A stretch of DNA of 64,000 bases from assembly GCF_004919105.1 (NCBI RefSeq), contig NZ_STGK01000007.1, positions 109,647 to 173,646 on the forward strand, given 5' to 3'. How positions within the stretch are numbered: position 1 is the stretch's first letter; each line of letters starts with the position of its first letter. The translations under genes were made by a program, and so were the position numbers. The notes below the pieces were generated by a model. The model saw only the letters and a list, made by a program, of their open reading frames with translations, did not search any database and was not told where the DNA came from. The stretch is from Nocardioides sp. GY 10113 (lineage in GTDB: Bacteria > Actinomycetota > Actinomycetes > Propionibacteriales > Nocardioidaceae). Shown here in pieces: positions 29,250 through 37,775 of the stretch.

Positions 29250-30236
29250 ATGACCGCCGATGCCGCCGTCGCCGAGAGCCGAGACCTCGTCGCTGCCCTG
29301 GCCGAGGTCGCCCCCGGTCCCGCGGCAGGGATCGAGGAGGCGGCGCGGCTGCCGGCCGGGGCCTCCCGGCAGACCTGGCTGCTGCGGCGCACGGACGCCC
29401 CGGCGCTGGTGCTCCGGCTCAACACCCCGGGCTCGCTCGACGCGCCCGCGCTGCTGCGCGAGGCCGCGCTGATGGCGGCCGCCGGCGCCCACGGCGTACC
29501 GAGTCCCGACGTGCTGGCCCATGGCACCGGGCCCGGACCGCTGGCCGCCGGCTACGTGCTGATGAGCCACGTCGAGGGCGAGTCGGTGCCGCAGCGGATC
29601 CTGCGCGACCCGGCGCTGGCCGGCTTCCGCGACGGGTTCGCCGCCGAGGCCGGCCGGATCCTGGCCCGGCTGCACGCGATCGACCCGGCCTCGCTCACCG
29701 GCGGCGACGGCCCCGACCTCCCCCGCGACGACCAGCTCGACGCCTGGACCGCGATCCTCGACACCGAGCCGGATCCGCACCCGATCCTCGGGTACGTCGC
29801 CGCCTGGCTGCGACGCCACCGGCCCGCGCCGGTCGCGCCCCGCCTGGTCCACGGCGACTTCCGGCTCGGCAACGTGCTCGTCGGCGCCGACGGCGTCCGG
29901 GCGGTGCTCGACTGGGAGCTCGCCCACCTGGGCGACCCGGTCGAGGACCTGGCCTGGCTGACCATCCGGGCCTGGCGGTTCGGGTTCCCCGCCGAGGTGG
30001 CCGGCTGCGGCGACGTCGCCGACCTGGTGCGGGCCTACGAGGCCGCCGGCGGCTGCCCCGTGGAGCCGGACCGGCTGCGCTGGTGGCAGGTGATGGGCTG
30101 CTTCCGCTGGGGCGTGATCTGCCTGCACCAGGCCGGTCGCCACCTCAGCGGCGCGGAGCGTTCCGTGGAGCTGGCCGCGATCGGCCGTCGCGCCGCGGAG
30201 GCGGAGTACGACGCGATGCTGCTGCTGACCGCCTGA
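29250..30236 (+). CDS. Phosphotransferase (APH / ACAD10-like) family protein
   Basis: 328-aa aminoglycoside-phosphotransferase-fold kinase. The catalytic loop HGDFRLGN is at 191-198 and the metal-binding DWELAHLGDP at 211-220. This branch is associated with acyl-CoA dehydrogenases, as in ACAD10/11 where it phosphorylates 4-hydroxyacyl-CoAs before elimination; antibiotic resistance is unlikely. Context with acyl-CoA dehydrogenase and DUF6285 supports a hydroxy-acyl-CoA substrate (inference). No Shine-Dalgarno; a leaderless start is likely. Confidence 0.85.
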   Translation: MTADAAVAESRDLVAALAEVAPGPAAGIEEAARLPAGASRQTWLLRRTDAPALVLRLNTPGSLDAPALLREAALMAAAGAHGVPSPDVLAHGTGPGPLAAGYVLMSHVEGESVPQRILRDPALAGFRDGFAAEAGRILARLHAIDPASLTGGDGPDLPRDDQLDAWTAILDTEPDPHPILGYVAAWLRRHRPAPVAPRLVHGDFRLGNVLVGADGVRAVLDWELAHLGDPVEDLAWLTIRAWRFGFPAEVAGCGDVADLVRAYEAAGGCPVEPDRLRWWQVMGCFRWGVICLHQAGRHLSGAERSVELAAIGRRAAEAEYDAMLLLTA

Positions 30237-30270
30237 CCATCCGACCGCAGCCGACCGCAGCCGACCGCCC

Positions 30271-30307
30271 GAGCGTCGCGCCCGCCCCCGGACCGGGCGC
30301 GACGCTC
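30271..30307. terminator. Bidirectional hairpin between APH and acyl-CoA dehydrogenase genes
   Basis: Perfect 14-bp arms (GAGCGTCGCGCCCG at 30271-30284, complement at 30294-30307) with a 9-nt loop between convergent genes. Two direct copies of CCGACCGCAG at 30241-30260 precede it. Confidence 0.8.
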
Positions 30308-30320
30308 ACCGCGGCCCCGG

Positions 30321-31541
30321 TCACCGACCGCCGAAGTCCCACTCGCGTCCGGCGTCGTACCCGCGCAGCAGCCGGGTGGCGACCGACTGGATGTGCACCT
30401 CGTCGGGCCCGTCGTAGAACCGGGCCAGCCGCGCGGCGCGGTACATCCGGCTGAGCGGGGTGTCGTCGGTGAGTCCCTCGGCGCCGTAGACCTGCAGCGC
30501 CCGGTCCACGACGTCGTGCAGGACGCGCGCGCCGGCCACCTTGAGGGCGCCGATCTCGACGCGGGCCTGGTCGCCGGCGTCCATCCGGCGCGCGGCCGCC
30601 AGCGTCATCAGCCGCGCCGACTGGATCTCGGTCCAGGAGTCGAAGACGTGCTGCTGCATCAGCTGCTTGTCGGCCAGCCGGGAGCCGTGCGCCTCGCGCT
30701 GGTTGAGCCGATGGCACATCAGGTCGAAGGCCCGCTGTGCCTGTCCCAGCCAGCGCATCGCGTGGAAGATCCGTCCCGGCCCCAGCCGCTCCTGCGCGAT
30801 CCGGAACCCGGCCCCGCGCGGCCCCAGCGTGTTCCCCAGCGGCACCCGCAGGTCCTCGTAGGCGACCTCGCAGTGGTCGGAGGCCATGCCGAGCACGGGG
30901 GTGTCGCGCACGATCCGGTAGCCCGGGTCGTCGGTGGGCACGATGATCAGCGAGAAGCTCTCGTGCACCGGCGCATCGGTCTCGGTGCGGACCATCACCG
31001 TGGTGTAGCGGGCGTGCTGGGCGCCGGTGGTGAACCACTTGCGGCCGTTGATCACCCACTCGTCGCCGTCGACGACCGCGGAGGTCTGCAGCCGGGTCGG
31101 GTCCGAGCCGGCGATCCCGGGCTCGGTCATCGCGAAGCTCGGCCAGAACTCGGCCTCCACGATCGGGCGCAGGTACTTCTGCCGCCACTCCTCGCTGGCG
31201 TAGCGGTCCAGCATCAGCGAGTCCTGGAGCGTGAAGGTGCCGAGCGCGACCTGGCCGAACTCGCTGCGCCCCTGCACCTCGTTGACGTGCACGTAGTCGA
31301 GGAACGGCAGCCCGCCGCCGCCGAGGTGCTCGGGGTGGCCGATCGCCCAGAGGCCGGCGTCGCGGGCCTGCTGCTGCAGCCGCCCCATCAGCGCGTCGGC
31401 GTCCGGCCCGCCCTCGTGGAGGACCGGCTCGGCCGGCTCCACCAGCTCGACCATGAACTCCTTCACCCTCGCGCGCAGCGCGCGCACCCGGCCCGGTACG
31501 TCGTCCAGCCCGTGGCTCGTCTCGGCGTCGGTGCCGCTCAT
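30321..31541 (-). CDS. Acyl-CoA dehydrogenase family protein
   Basis: 406-aa FAD enzyme introducing an alpha,beta double bond into an acyl-CoA. It has the ACAD layout: N-terminal helices, the beta domain with FAMTEPGIAGSDPTRLQTSA (about 135-155) and WVINGRKWFTTGA, then the C-terminal bundle with QRAFDLMCHR and QVYGAEGLTDDTPLSRMYR. ATG 31541 overlaps the DUF6285 stop (ATGA) and has GGAGGAGG upstream, so it is preferred to an upstream in-frame start. Last gene of VOC-CMD-DUF6285-ACAD. Resembles the ACAD10/11-like branch found with APH kinases. Confidence 0.9.
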   Translation of the reverse strand: MSGTDAETSHGLDDVPGRVRALRARVKEFMVELVEPAEPVLHEGGPDADALMGRLQQQARDAGLWAIGHPEHLGGGGLPFLDYVHVNEVQGRSEFGQVALGTFTLQDSLMLDRYASEEWRQKYLRPIVEAEFWPSFAMTEPGIAGSDPTRLQTSAVVDGDEWVINGRKWFTTGAQHARYTTVMVRTETDAPVHESFSLIIVPTDDPGYRIVRDTPVLGMASDHCEVAYEDLRVPLGNTLGPRGAGFRIAQERLGPGRIFHAMRWLGQAQRAFDLMCHRLNQREAHGSRLADKQLMQQHVFDSWTEIQSARLMTLAAARRMDAGDQARVEIGALKVAGARVLHDVVDRALQVYGAEGLTDDTPLSRMYRAARLARFYDGPDEVHIQSVATRLLRGYDAGREWDFGGR

Positions 31542-31891
31542 CGTCCCTCCTCCAGGTAGCGGGGGTTGCTCACGGCGACCTTGGCGCGGGCCCACTGCGC
31601 GAGAGCGGCGCTCAGCACGCCGTGGCGCGGGTCGGTCTCGTCGACCTCGGCCGCCAGCGCGGCGAGCTGGGCGTTGTCGTCGACACCGAGCGCGGCCAGC
31701 CGGTCGCGGTGCGCGGCGGCATCGGCGTCGGCCACGGCCAGCTGGCGCTCGACCAGCCCCACCACGTTGCTGGCCACCCGGCGGTGCAGCCGGTCACGGC
31801 CACCCTCGGCGGGGTGGTCGAGGTACTCGCGCACGGCCTCCAGCAGCTCGGCCGGGTCCGGCCGGTCGTGCGCAGCGCGGGGATCGATCAC
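31538..31891 (-). CDS. DUF6285 family protein
   Basis: 117 aa, GTG start, mostly helical, with no catalytic motif visible; conserved-looking segments are ELLEAVREYLDHP, VASNVVGLVERQL and LSAALAQWARAKVAVSNPRYL. Proteins of this family typically lie between an APH-type phosphotransferase and an acyl-CoA dehydrogenase, as here, and are probably an accessory subunit of that system (inference). Coupled to the ACAD gene by ATGA overlap. Confidence 0.78.
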   Translation of the reverse strand: MIDPRAAHDRPDPAELLEAVREYLDHPAEGGRDRLHRRVASNVVGLVERQLAVADADAAAHRDRLAALGVDDNAQLAALAAEVDETDPRHGVLSAALAQWARAKVAVSNPRYLEEGR

Positions 31892-31898
31892 GCGGCGC

Positions 31899-32543
31899 TC
31901 ACCGCCGGCCCGAGATCGTCGCGCCGACGTCGTGGGCGCCGCCGCCCTCCGGCGCCGCGACCTCGACGATCGGCTCGGGACGGTCGTCGAACTCGGTGCG
32001 CAGCGCGCGGCTCATCACCGCGTGCATCTCGTAGAGCGCGGTGATGTAGGTCAGCTCGAGGACCTGCTCGTCGCTGAGGTGCCGGCGCAGCGCGTCGAAG
32101 ACCTCGTCGGCGACCCGCCCACCGTCGTACACGAGGGCGTCGGTGTAGGCCAGCACGGCCCGCTCGACCTCGTCGAACTGCCCGGAGACCTGCCAGCCGG
32201 GGATCGCCTCGATCTTCTCCTCGGGCACCCCGAGTGCGCGCAGCGACTTGCAGTGCTGGGAGAAGACGAACTGGCTGCCCCGCGCCCAGCCGGCTCGGGT
32301 CTGGCCGAGCTCGCGCAGGACGGGGTCGAGCAGGCGCTTCTCCGAGCGGTAGAGCCCGAAGCCCTGCACCGCGTGCGTGAGCACGTCCGGCACCAGCGCG
32401 AAGACCGTCCACCAGTCACCCGGCGTGCCGGTCTCGGTGCCGGGCTCGGCGACCGGGTCGCGCTCGCCGAACAGCAGGTCGTACATGGCGGTGACGATCC
32501 CTGCGTCCGCCTCGGAACGCGGGACCTGGCGCAGTCGCGGCAT
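31899..32543 (-). CDS. Carboxymuconolactone decarboxylase (AhpD-like) family protein
   Basis: 214 aa, all-helical CMD fold: FGLYRSEKRLLDPVLREL and QFVFSQHCKSLRALGVPEEKI (about 105-125) form the conserved core. A single Cys (SQHCKS) replaces the CxxC pair of true AhpD peroxidases, so peroxidase activity is doubtful. Role in the cluster unknown; CMD-like proteins often accompany acyl-CoA pathways. Seven bases separate it from DUF6285 and four from the VOC gene, implying one operon. Confidence 0.8.
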   Translation of the reverse strand: MPRLRQVPRSEADAGIVTAMYDLLFGERDPVAEPGTETGTPGDWWTVFALVPDVLTHAVQGFGLYRSEKRLLDPVLRELGQTRAGWARGSQFVFSQHCKSLRALGVPEEKIEAIPGWQVSGQFDEVERAVLAYTDALVYDGGRVADEVFDALRRHLSDEQVLELTYITALYEMHAVMSRALRTEFDDRPEPIVEVAAPEGGGAHDVGATISGRR

Positions 32544-32547
32544 CGGC

Positions 32548-33138
32548 TCAGGCCTCCGCGGGTACGGCGGGTGCGGGGGCCGCCGCGGGCGCCACCCGGT
32601 CCGCGGCCGTCATCGGCGCGTGCCGGGCCTCGTCGGGCCCGATCTCCCGGGTCCAGGCGGCGAACTCGAGCAGGATCCCGTCGGGGTCGAGGAAGTAGAG
32701 GGATCGGATGAAGACGCCGGGGTGCATCGCCGCGGCGACGCCCCACGGGCTGTCGTCGTGGTTGAGGATGAACCCGGTGCGCACGCCGGCCTCGTCGAGG
32801 CGGGCCTTGTACTCCTCGAACCGGTCCTCGGGGATGGTGAACGCGATGTGGTTCATCGACCCCACGGCGGAGGTGATCTCGCCGTACCCCGGCATGTCCG
32901 CGGCCGAGGAGACACCGGGAACCGGGTCGGGCGCGTCGGGGAACCAGAAGAACGCCAGGTAGGAACCGGGGCTGACCTCGAAGAAGAAGTGCTGGCCGCC
33001 GCCCTCGGGGAGCTCCAGGGTCTTCACCAGCGGTAGCCCGAGCAGTCCGGAGTAGAAGTCGACGGTGCGCTGCATGTCGGAGCAGACCAGGGCCAGGTGG
33101 CAGAAGCCGTTGATCTGGAACGGGCGCTCATCGGTCAT
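32548..33138 (-). CDS. VOC-family (glyoxalase/dioxygenase fold) protein
   Basis: 196 aa with two beta-alpha-beta-beta-beta modules. Metal-site candidates are H14 (FCHLAL), the His of SMNHIAF near residue 97 and the Glu of ILLEFAAW near 165, as in type I dioxygenases and glyoxalases. GGAGG sits 8 bases upstream of the ATG. Could be an isomerase, epimerase or ring-cleaving enzyme; the substrate cannot be determined. First gene of the VOC-CMD-DUF6285-ACAD operon. Confidence 0.8.
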   Translation of the reverse strand: MTDERPFQINGFCHLALVCSDMQRTVDFYSGLLGLPLVKTLELPEGGGQHFFFEVSPGSYLAFFWFPDAPDPVPGVSSAADMPGYGEITSAVGSMNHIAFTIPEDRFEEYKARLDEAGVRTGFILNHDDSPWGVAAAMHPGVFIRSLYFLDPDGILLEFAAWTREIGPDEARHAPMTAADRVAPAAAPAPAVPAEA

Positions 33139-33170
33139 CGCTGGTCCTCCGCGGGTCGGTGGGTGGTCGC

Positions 33171-33200
33171 CGGTCGGTGCTGGTCGGTGCCGGTCGATGC
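33171..33200. repeat. 10-bp tandem repeat, three copies
   Basis: CGGTCGGTGC, TGGTCGGTGC and CGGTCGATGC in a row, in the gap between the SDR and VOC genes. Related GGTCGGTG sequence continues on the left side. Confidence 0.7.
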
Positions 33201-33225
33201 GGGCCGGGGTGGCGGGCCGGTCGCG

Positions 33226-34062
33226 TCAGTGGGCGTTGCGGCGGGCGCGTTCCTCGTACGCCGCGCGCGCCGCCGGGTCGGCCTGTGAGAGCACCTCGCC
33301 GGCGTCGCTGGCCTTGGCCATCGCGTCCTGCAGCCTGCGGGGCATCGCGAGGCTGGCCTTGGTCAGTCCCTGCGCCCAGCGCGGCACCCACACCTCGGCC
33401 CGCGGCTTGCGGATCACGCCCTCGATCACCGCGGCCACGTCGTCGGCGGAGACCGGCGGGACCCCCTTCGCGGCTGGCACGCCGGCGGACAGCTCGGTCT
33501 GGACGACGGCCGGGAGCACCATCGAGACCTCGATGCCCTGCGGGGCGAGCTCGGCACGGATCGCCTCGGTGAAGCCGACGACCGCGTGCTTGGAGGCCGA
33601 GTAGGTGGCGCCGTCGGCGACCGCCATCCGGCCGACCGCCGAGGCGACGTTGACGATGTGCCCCCGGCCCCGCTCGACCATCCCGGGCGCCACCGCCTTG
33701 GTGCCGTTGATCGGGCCCAGGGTGTTGACGTTGAAGATCGCCCGGGTGACCTCGTCGGCCTCCTTGAGCACCGGGCCGAGCGGCATGATCCCGGCGTTGT
33801 TGACCAGCACGTCCCACGGCCCCAGGTGCCCGACGGCCTGGAGGAACTCCCGCCAGGATGCGGGGTCGGTGACGTCCAGCGGGGCGGCGGCGACACGGTC
33901 GCCGAACGGCGCGATCGCCGCGGCCGCCAGGTCGGGGTCCAGGTCGCCGACGGCGACCGAGGCGCCGGCCCGGGCGAGCCGCTCGACGGTGGCGCGGCCG
34001 ATGCCCCGCGCTCCCCCGGTGACGATGATGGACAGACCGGCGATCTCACGGGGCTTCGTCAC
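33226..34062 (-). CDS. Short-chain dehydrogenase/reductase
   Basis: 278 aa from GTG 34062 (GGAG about 9 bases upstream; TTG 34083 is a weaker alternative). Classical SDR: nucleotide-binding TGGARGIG near residue 14, VNNAGIMPLGP near 85, and the active site with the Ser of NVASAVGRM and YSASK around 135-160. It oxidises or reduces a secondary alcohol/ketone using NAD(P). The promoter carries a TGACAGG/CCTGTCA palindrome shared with the P450 operon, so the two loci are likely co-regulated. As I recall, in M. tuberculosis an SDR, a TetR gene and CYP136 are neighbours, which fits. Confidence 0.88.
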   Translation of the reverse strand: MTKPREIAGLSIIVTGGARGIGRATVERLARAGASVAVGDLDPDLAAAAIAPFGDRVAAAPLDVTDPASWREFLQAVGHLGPWDVLVNNAGIMPLGPVLKEADEVTRAIFNVNTLGPINGTKAVAPGMVERGRGHIVNVASAVGRMAVADGATYSASKHAVVGFTEAIRAELAPQGIEVSMVLPAVVQTELSAGVPAAKGVPPVSADDVAAVIEGVIRKPRAEVWVPRWAQGLTKASLAMPRRLQDAMAKASDAGEVLSQADPAARAAYEERARRNAH

Positions 34063-34110
34063 CTGGACACTCCGCTCTCTCAACTGCTGCTCTCAACTGC
34101 TGCTGCTCGT

Positions 34111-34130
34111 CTGACAGGAATCCCTGTCAG
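34111..34130. promoter_or_regulatory. TetR-type operator, site 1 (SDR promoter)
   Basis: CTGACAGG-AATC-CCTGTCAG, perfect 8-bp arms, 49 bp upstream of the SDR start. The inner 18 bp match the site at 42859-42876 upstream of the P450 operon at about 15 positions. A tandem 13-bp repeat TCTCAACTGCTGC (34078-34103) lies between this site and the gene. Confidence 0.65.
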
Positions 34131-34256
34131 TCTTGGCACCGGACCGGAACGTGTCAAGGGTCACAGGCCAGGCAATCGGCAGCAGTGCAGGTATCCGACG
34201 GCCCGCGGTACGACGGGTGCCACGGATCCGGCGGCCGGGTCACTAGGTTGGCCGGC

Positions 34257-35198
34257 GTGACCTCCGCAGATCCCGCCGATCCGACCATCGAGCCGGCTGA
34301 CGAGCCCGCCTGGACCACCCCGATGGCCGAGCTGCTCACCTTGCTCGACCTCGCACCGGCCCCCGATGACCGGCCCGACGTGTTCGCCGCCGAGCACGCC
34401 CGCACCAGCGTGCACACCGGTCACGTCTTCGGCGGCCTGGTCGCGGCGCAGGCGCTGGTCGCCGCGGCCCGCACGGTCGAAGGATCGAGCGGGGTCCGGG
34501 CACCGCACTCGCTGCACGCGTACTTCCTGCGCGCCGGCGACGCCACCCGGCCGCTGCGGATGGAGGTGACCCGCCTCCGCGACGGCCGCTCGATCAGCCA
34601 CCGCCGGGTCAGCGCCGTCCAGGACGACCGGGTGATCATGGAGATGACCTGCTCCTTCGCCACCCCGCAGGCGGGCGGTCGGCACCAGGTCGCCGGCCCC
34701 CAGGCACCCGCGCCGCAGACGCTGCCGCCCGACCACCACGCGCTGACCGAGCTGCTGCCGGGGCGCGAGGCGTTCGCGTCGTACGGGACCTCGCTCGACG
34801 CGTTCGAGCTGCGCACCGTCGGCCTCGGCCCCGGTTGGTTCTCGACGCCCGTGCCCCCGGAGGAGCCGACCCTGGTCTGGAAGCGCCCCGGGTCGCCGGT
34901 GCCCGCGGACCCGGTGCTGCACGCGGCGGTGCTCACCTACGCCAGCGACATGCGGATCCTGCACACCGCGCTGCGGCCCCATGCCCGCAGCGCGTACGAC
35001 GCCAGTGTCTCGCCCGCCACCCTCGACCACGCACTGTGGTTCCACCGGCCGGTCGACGCGAACCAGTGGATGCTGTGGCGGATGGACTCGCCCTGGGCCG
35101 CCGACGGCCGGAGCCTGACCCGGGCGCAGGTGCACCTGGCCGACGGGACGCTGGTCGCGAGCGCGGCCCAGGAGGGGTTCGTCCGGTACACCTCCTGA
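34257..35198 (+). CDS. Acyl-CoA thioesterase II (TesB-like)
   Basis: 313 aa from GTG 34257. Two hot-dog domains in tandem: the first with GHVFGGLVAAQALVAAAR and SLHAYFLRAGD, the second with LDHALWFHRPVDANQWMLW and SPWAADGRSLTRAQVHLADG, including the Asp/Thr/Gln catalytic region of TesB. Hydrolyses medium to long acyl-CoAs to release free CoA. It faces the acyl-CoA ligase gene tail to tail with a 17-bp gap. An in-frame open region upstream is not homologous and is left out. Confidence 0.88.
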   Translation: MTSADPADPTIEPADEPAWTTPMAELLTLLDLAPAPDDRPDVFAAEHARTSVHTGHVFGGLVAAQALVAAARTVEGSSGVRAPHSLHAYFLRAGDATRPLRMEVTRLRDGRSISHRRVSAVQDDRVIMEMTCSFATPQAGGRHQVAGPQAPAPQTLPPDHHALTELLPGREAFASYGTSLDAFELRTVGLGPGWFSTPVPPEEPTLVWKRPGSPVPADPVLHAAVLTYASDMRILHTALRPHARSAYDASVSPATLDHALWFHRPVDANQWMLWRMDSPWAADGRSLTRAQVHLADGTLVASAAQEGFVRYTS

Positions 35199-35215
35199 GC
35201 CGTCGCGGGCCCTCC

Positions 35216-36763
35216 TCAGCCGCGCACCAGCGAGCGCACCGCCTTCCGGTCGGTCTTGCCGACGCTGGTCAGCGGCACCGCGTCGACGATCCGCACCTCG
35301 CGCGGGTACTTGTACTTCGCCAGCCGCGCCTTCGCGAACTCGACCAGCTCCTCCGGGTCCGCGGTGTGGCCGGGGTGCAGCGCGACCACGGCGACCACCT
35401 CCTCGCCCTTGGCCTCGTCGGGCACGCCGACGACCGCAGCCGACGCGACCGCGTCGTGCTCCAGCAGCGCGTCCTCCACGTCGCGAGGGAAGACGTTGAA
35501 GCCACCGCGGATGATCAGGTCCTTGAGCCGGTCCACCACGTAGAGGTAGCCGTCCTCGTCGAACCGACCGACGTCGCCGGTGTGCAGCCAGCCGTCGACC
35601 ACCGTGCGGTCCGTCTGCTCGGGGTCGTTCCAGTAGCCGAGCATGATCCCGTCGCCGCGGACGCAGATCTCGCCCTCCTCACCGGCCGGGACCGGGTTGC
35701 CGAGCGGGTCGAGGATCGCGACCTCGTGCTGCGGCAGCGGCTTGCCGACGCTGCCCGGGCGGTTCTCCTCGACCGACGGCGGCGTCGAGATGACGGCGCT
35801 GGACTCGGTGCACCCGTAGCCCTCCAGCAGGACGATCCCCAGGCCCCGCTCGGCCTCCTCGCGGACCGCCGGCAGCAGCGGGGCCGCACCGGAGCCGCAC
35901 GAGGTGAGCGAGCTGAGGTCGTAGTCGGCGTAGGGCAGCTCGAGGATCATCTGCAGCATCGAGGGCACCACCGAGCTGGACTCGATCTTGAACTCCTGCA
36001 CCAGCTCCAGCCAGTTCCGGGCGTCGAACCAGCGCTGCATGAAGGAGGCGATCCGCCGGTCGCTGTGCAGCCCGGCGATCGTCACGATCAGCCCGAAGGC
36101 GTGCGAGAGCGGCAGCGGCAGCAGCGTCCGGGTGGCGTCGATCGATCGCGCGATGGCCTCGACACCGCGGCCGGACTCCCACAGGCCGTGGTGGCTGAGC
36201 ATCACGCCCTTGGCCCGCCCGGTGGTGCCGCCGGTGTAGAGCAGCGCGGCCAGGTCCTGGTCGGCGCGCGGCTCGATCGGGAGCGGGTCGGCGGTCTCCA
36301 GGTCGGCGTACGGAATGGCGTTCTCGACACCCTCGGGCACGTCGCCGACGACCAGCAGCTGGAGGTCCAGCCCCTGGGCCGCCCCCGCGGCCAGCGGCAC
36401 CAGCAGGTCGCTGACGATCACCGCCTTGGCCCCGGAGTTCTCCAGGATGTGGTGCAGCTCGGGCTCGGTCTGCAGGAAGATCACCGGGGTCACCACGGCG
36501 CCGGCGCGCCAGATCGCCTGGTAGCTGACGAAGACCTCGGGGGTGTTCATCATCAGCACCACCACCCGGTCACCGGGCTCGATCCCCATCCGGCGCAGGC
36601 CGCCGGCGACCCGTGCCGCCCGGCCGTGGATCTCGCCCGTGGTGTGCCAGGCGCCCTCGAACCACAGCATGTCGAAATCGCCGACCCGCTCGTAGTGCTC
36701 CTCCGCGAGCCGCGCCAGGTTGTGCTTGCCGACCTCCATCGCTGCCACCTCCGTGCTGCTCAT
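35216..36763 (-). CDS. AMP-forming acyl-CoA synthetase
   Basis: 515-aa ANL-superfamily ligase that adenylates a carboxylic acid and joins it to CoA. The P-loop reads LLYTGGTTGRAKGVMLSH (near 170-187), the A5 motif GYGCTESS follows, then YLYVVDRLKDLIIRGGFNVFPRDVE (near 410-435), and the C-terminal catalytic Lys lies in SVGKTDRKAV. ATG 36763 overlaps the stop of the upstream ACAD gene (ATGA); a second ATG eight codons in is possible. Chain-length preference cannot be read. Third gene of an ACAD-ACAD-ligase operon. Confidence 0.9.
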   Translation of the reverse strand: MSSTEVAAMEVGKHNLARLAEEHYERVGDFDMLWFEGAWHTTGEIHGRAARVAGGLRRMGIEPGDRVVVLMMNTPEVFVSYQAIWRAGAVVTPVIFLQTEPELHHILENSGAKAVIVSDLLVPLAAGAAQGLDLQLLVVGDVPEGVENAIPYADLETADPLPIEPRADQDLAALLYTGGTTGRAKGVMLSHHGLWESGRGVEAIARSIDATRTLLPLPLSHAFGLIVTIAGLHSDRRIASFMQRWFDARNWLELVQEFKIESSSVVPSMLQMILELPYADYDLSSLTSCGSGAAPLLPAVREEAERGLGIVLLEGYGCTESSAVISTPPSVEENRPGSVGKPLPQHEVAILDPLGNPVPAGEEGEICVRGDGIMLGYWNDPEQTDRTVVDGWLHTGDVGRFDEDGYLYVVDRLKDLIIRGGFNVFPRDVEDALLEHDAVASAAVVGVPDEAKGEEVVAVVALHPGHTADPEELVEFAKARLAKYKYPREVRIVDAVPLTSVGKTDRKAVRSLVRG

Positions 36764-37764
36764 CGGTCCACCTCCGTCCCGGCCGCGGCCGCGATCGCGA
36801 TCCGGGCCACCTCGTCGAGCGCGGCGACGTCGTCGCCGAGCAGGAACCGGTCCACCTTGGCCCGCCTCCAGTACAGGTGCGCGTCGTGCTCCCAGGTGAA
36901 GCCGATCCCGCCGTGCACCTGGATCAGGGTCTCCGCGGCCAGCTCCAGCGTGGCGGCCGCAGCGGCCTTGGCCGCGGCCGAGGCCAGCGGCAGCTCGGCC
37001 GGGGACTCGTCGGCGGACCAGGCCGCCCACCAGACCAGCGAGCGCAGCTGCTCGACCTCGACGTAGGCGTCGACCAGCGCGTGCTTGACCGCCTGGTACG
37101 AGCCGATCGGGCGGCCGAACGCGTGCCGCTCCTTGGCGTAGGCGACGCCGATCTCCAGCGCCCTCGAGGCGGCGCCCAGGCCCTCGGCGGCGAGGATCAC
37201 CCGGCCGACCCGCTCCGCACGGGTCCAGCGGTCGGCCGCCCCGTCGGCTGCGGCTGCGACCACCTCCCCCTCCTCCAGTACGACGTCACCGAGGCCGCGG
37301 GTCGGGTCGATCGGCGCGCGCTCGGTGACGCTGCCGCGGCCGAGCACGACGTCGTCGCCGCGCCGGGAGAAGAAGACGTCGGCGCCCGCCGCATCGAGTA
37401 CCGGGCCGCCGTCGCTGACCGCGACCGCGAGGCTGCCGTCGGCCAGCGCGGCCAGCCGGTCGGCGTCGCCGTCGAGCAGCACGGCCGCGCGGGCGAACGT
37501 GACCAGCGAGGGTCCGGCCAGCACCCGACCGGCCTGCTCCGCGACCACGGCCAGGTCCAGCACGGAGCCGCCCCCGCCGCCGGCCGACTCGGGCACGGTG
37601 ATCGCGGCGAATCCGCTCTTGACCAGCTCGGTGCGTCCGGGCGGGATCGCGGCGCCCGGCTCGTCCAGCGCCGCGCGCGCCGCCGCGGGCGAGGCGGAGC
37701 CGGTCAGGAAGTCGCGGGCGGCCGCGGCGAGGTCGCGCTGCTCGTCACTCAGGTCGAAGTACAT
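36760..37764 (-). CDS. Acyl-CoA dehydrogenase, short type (about 335 aa)
   Basis: 334 aa, beginning MYFDLSDEQRDLAAAARDFL. It is shorter than standard ACADs, and the central FAD-binding beta domain is weakly conserved. The C-terminal part has AYAKERHAFGRPIGSYQAVKH and QVHGGIGFTWEHDAHLYWRR, typical of one half of the heterotetrameric FadE pairs (ChsE-like) in which short and long subunits together bind FAD. The partner is probably the next gene upstream (37776-38996), 11 bp away. Confidence 0.88.
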   Translation of the reverse strand: MYFDLSDEQRDLAAAARDFLTGSASPAAARAALDEPGAAIPPGRTELVKSGFAAITVPESAGGGGGSVLDLAVVAEQAGRVLAGPSLVTFARAAVLLDGDADRLAALADGSLAVAVSDGGPVLDAAGADVFFSRRGDDVVLGRGSVTERAPIDPTRGLGDVVLEEGEVVAAAADGAADRWTRAERVGRVILAAEGLGAASRALEIGVAYAKERHAFGRPIGSYQAVKHALVDAYVEVEQLRSLVWWAAWSADESPAELPLASAAAKAAAAATLELAAETLIQVHGGIGFTWEHDAHLYWRRAKVDRFLLGDDVAALDEVARIAIAAAAGTEVDR

Positions 37765-37775
37765 CGCTGCCCCCC

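Noticed and set aside
29250..30236. Aminoglycoside resistance kinase
   Set aside because: The protein belongs to the ACAD10-associated branch and sits among acyl-CoA genes under a GntR operator; resistance is unlikely.
33226..34083. SDR start at TTG 34083
   Set aside because: GTG 34062 has a better Shine-Dalgarno and fits the usual N-terminus length before TGGARGIG.
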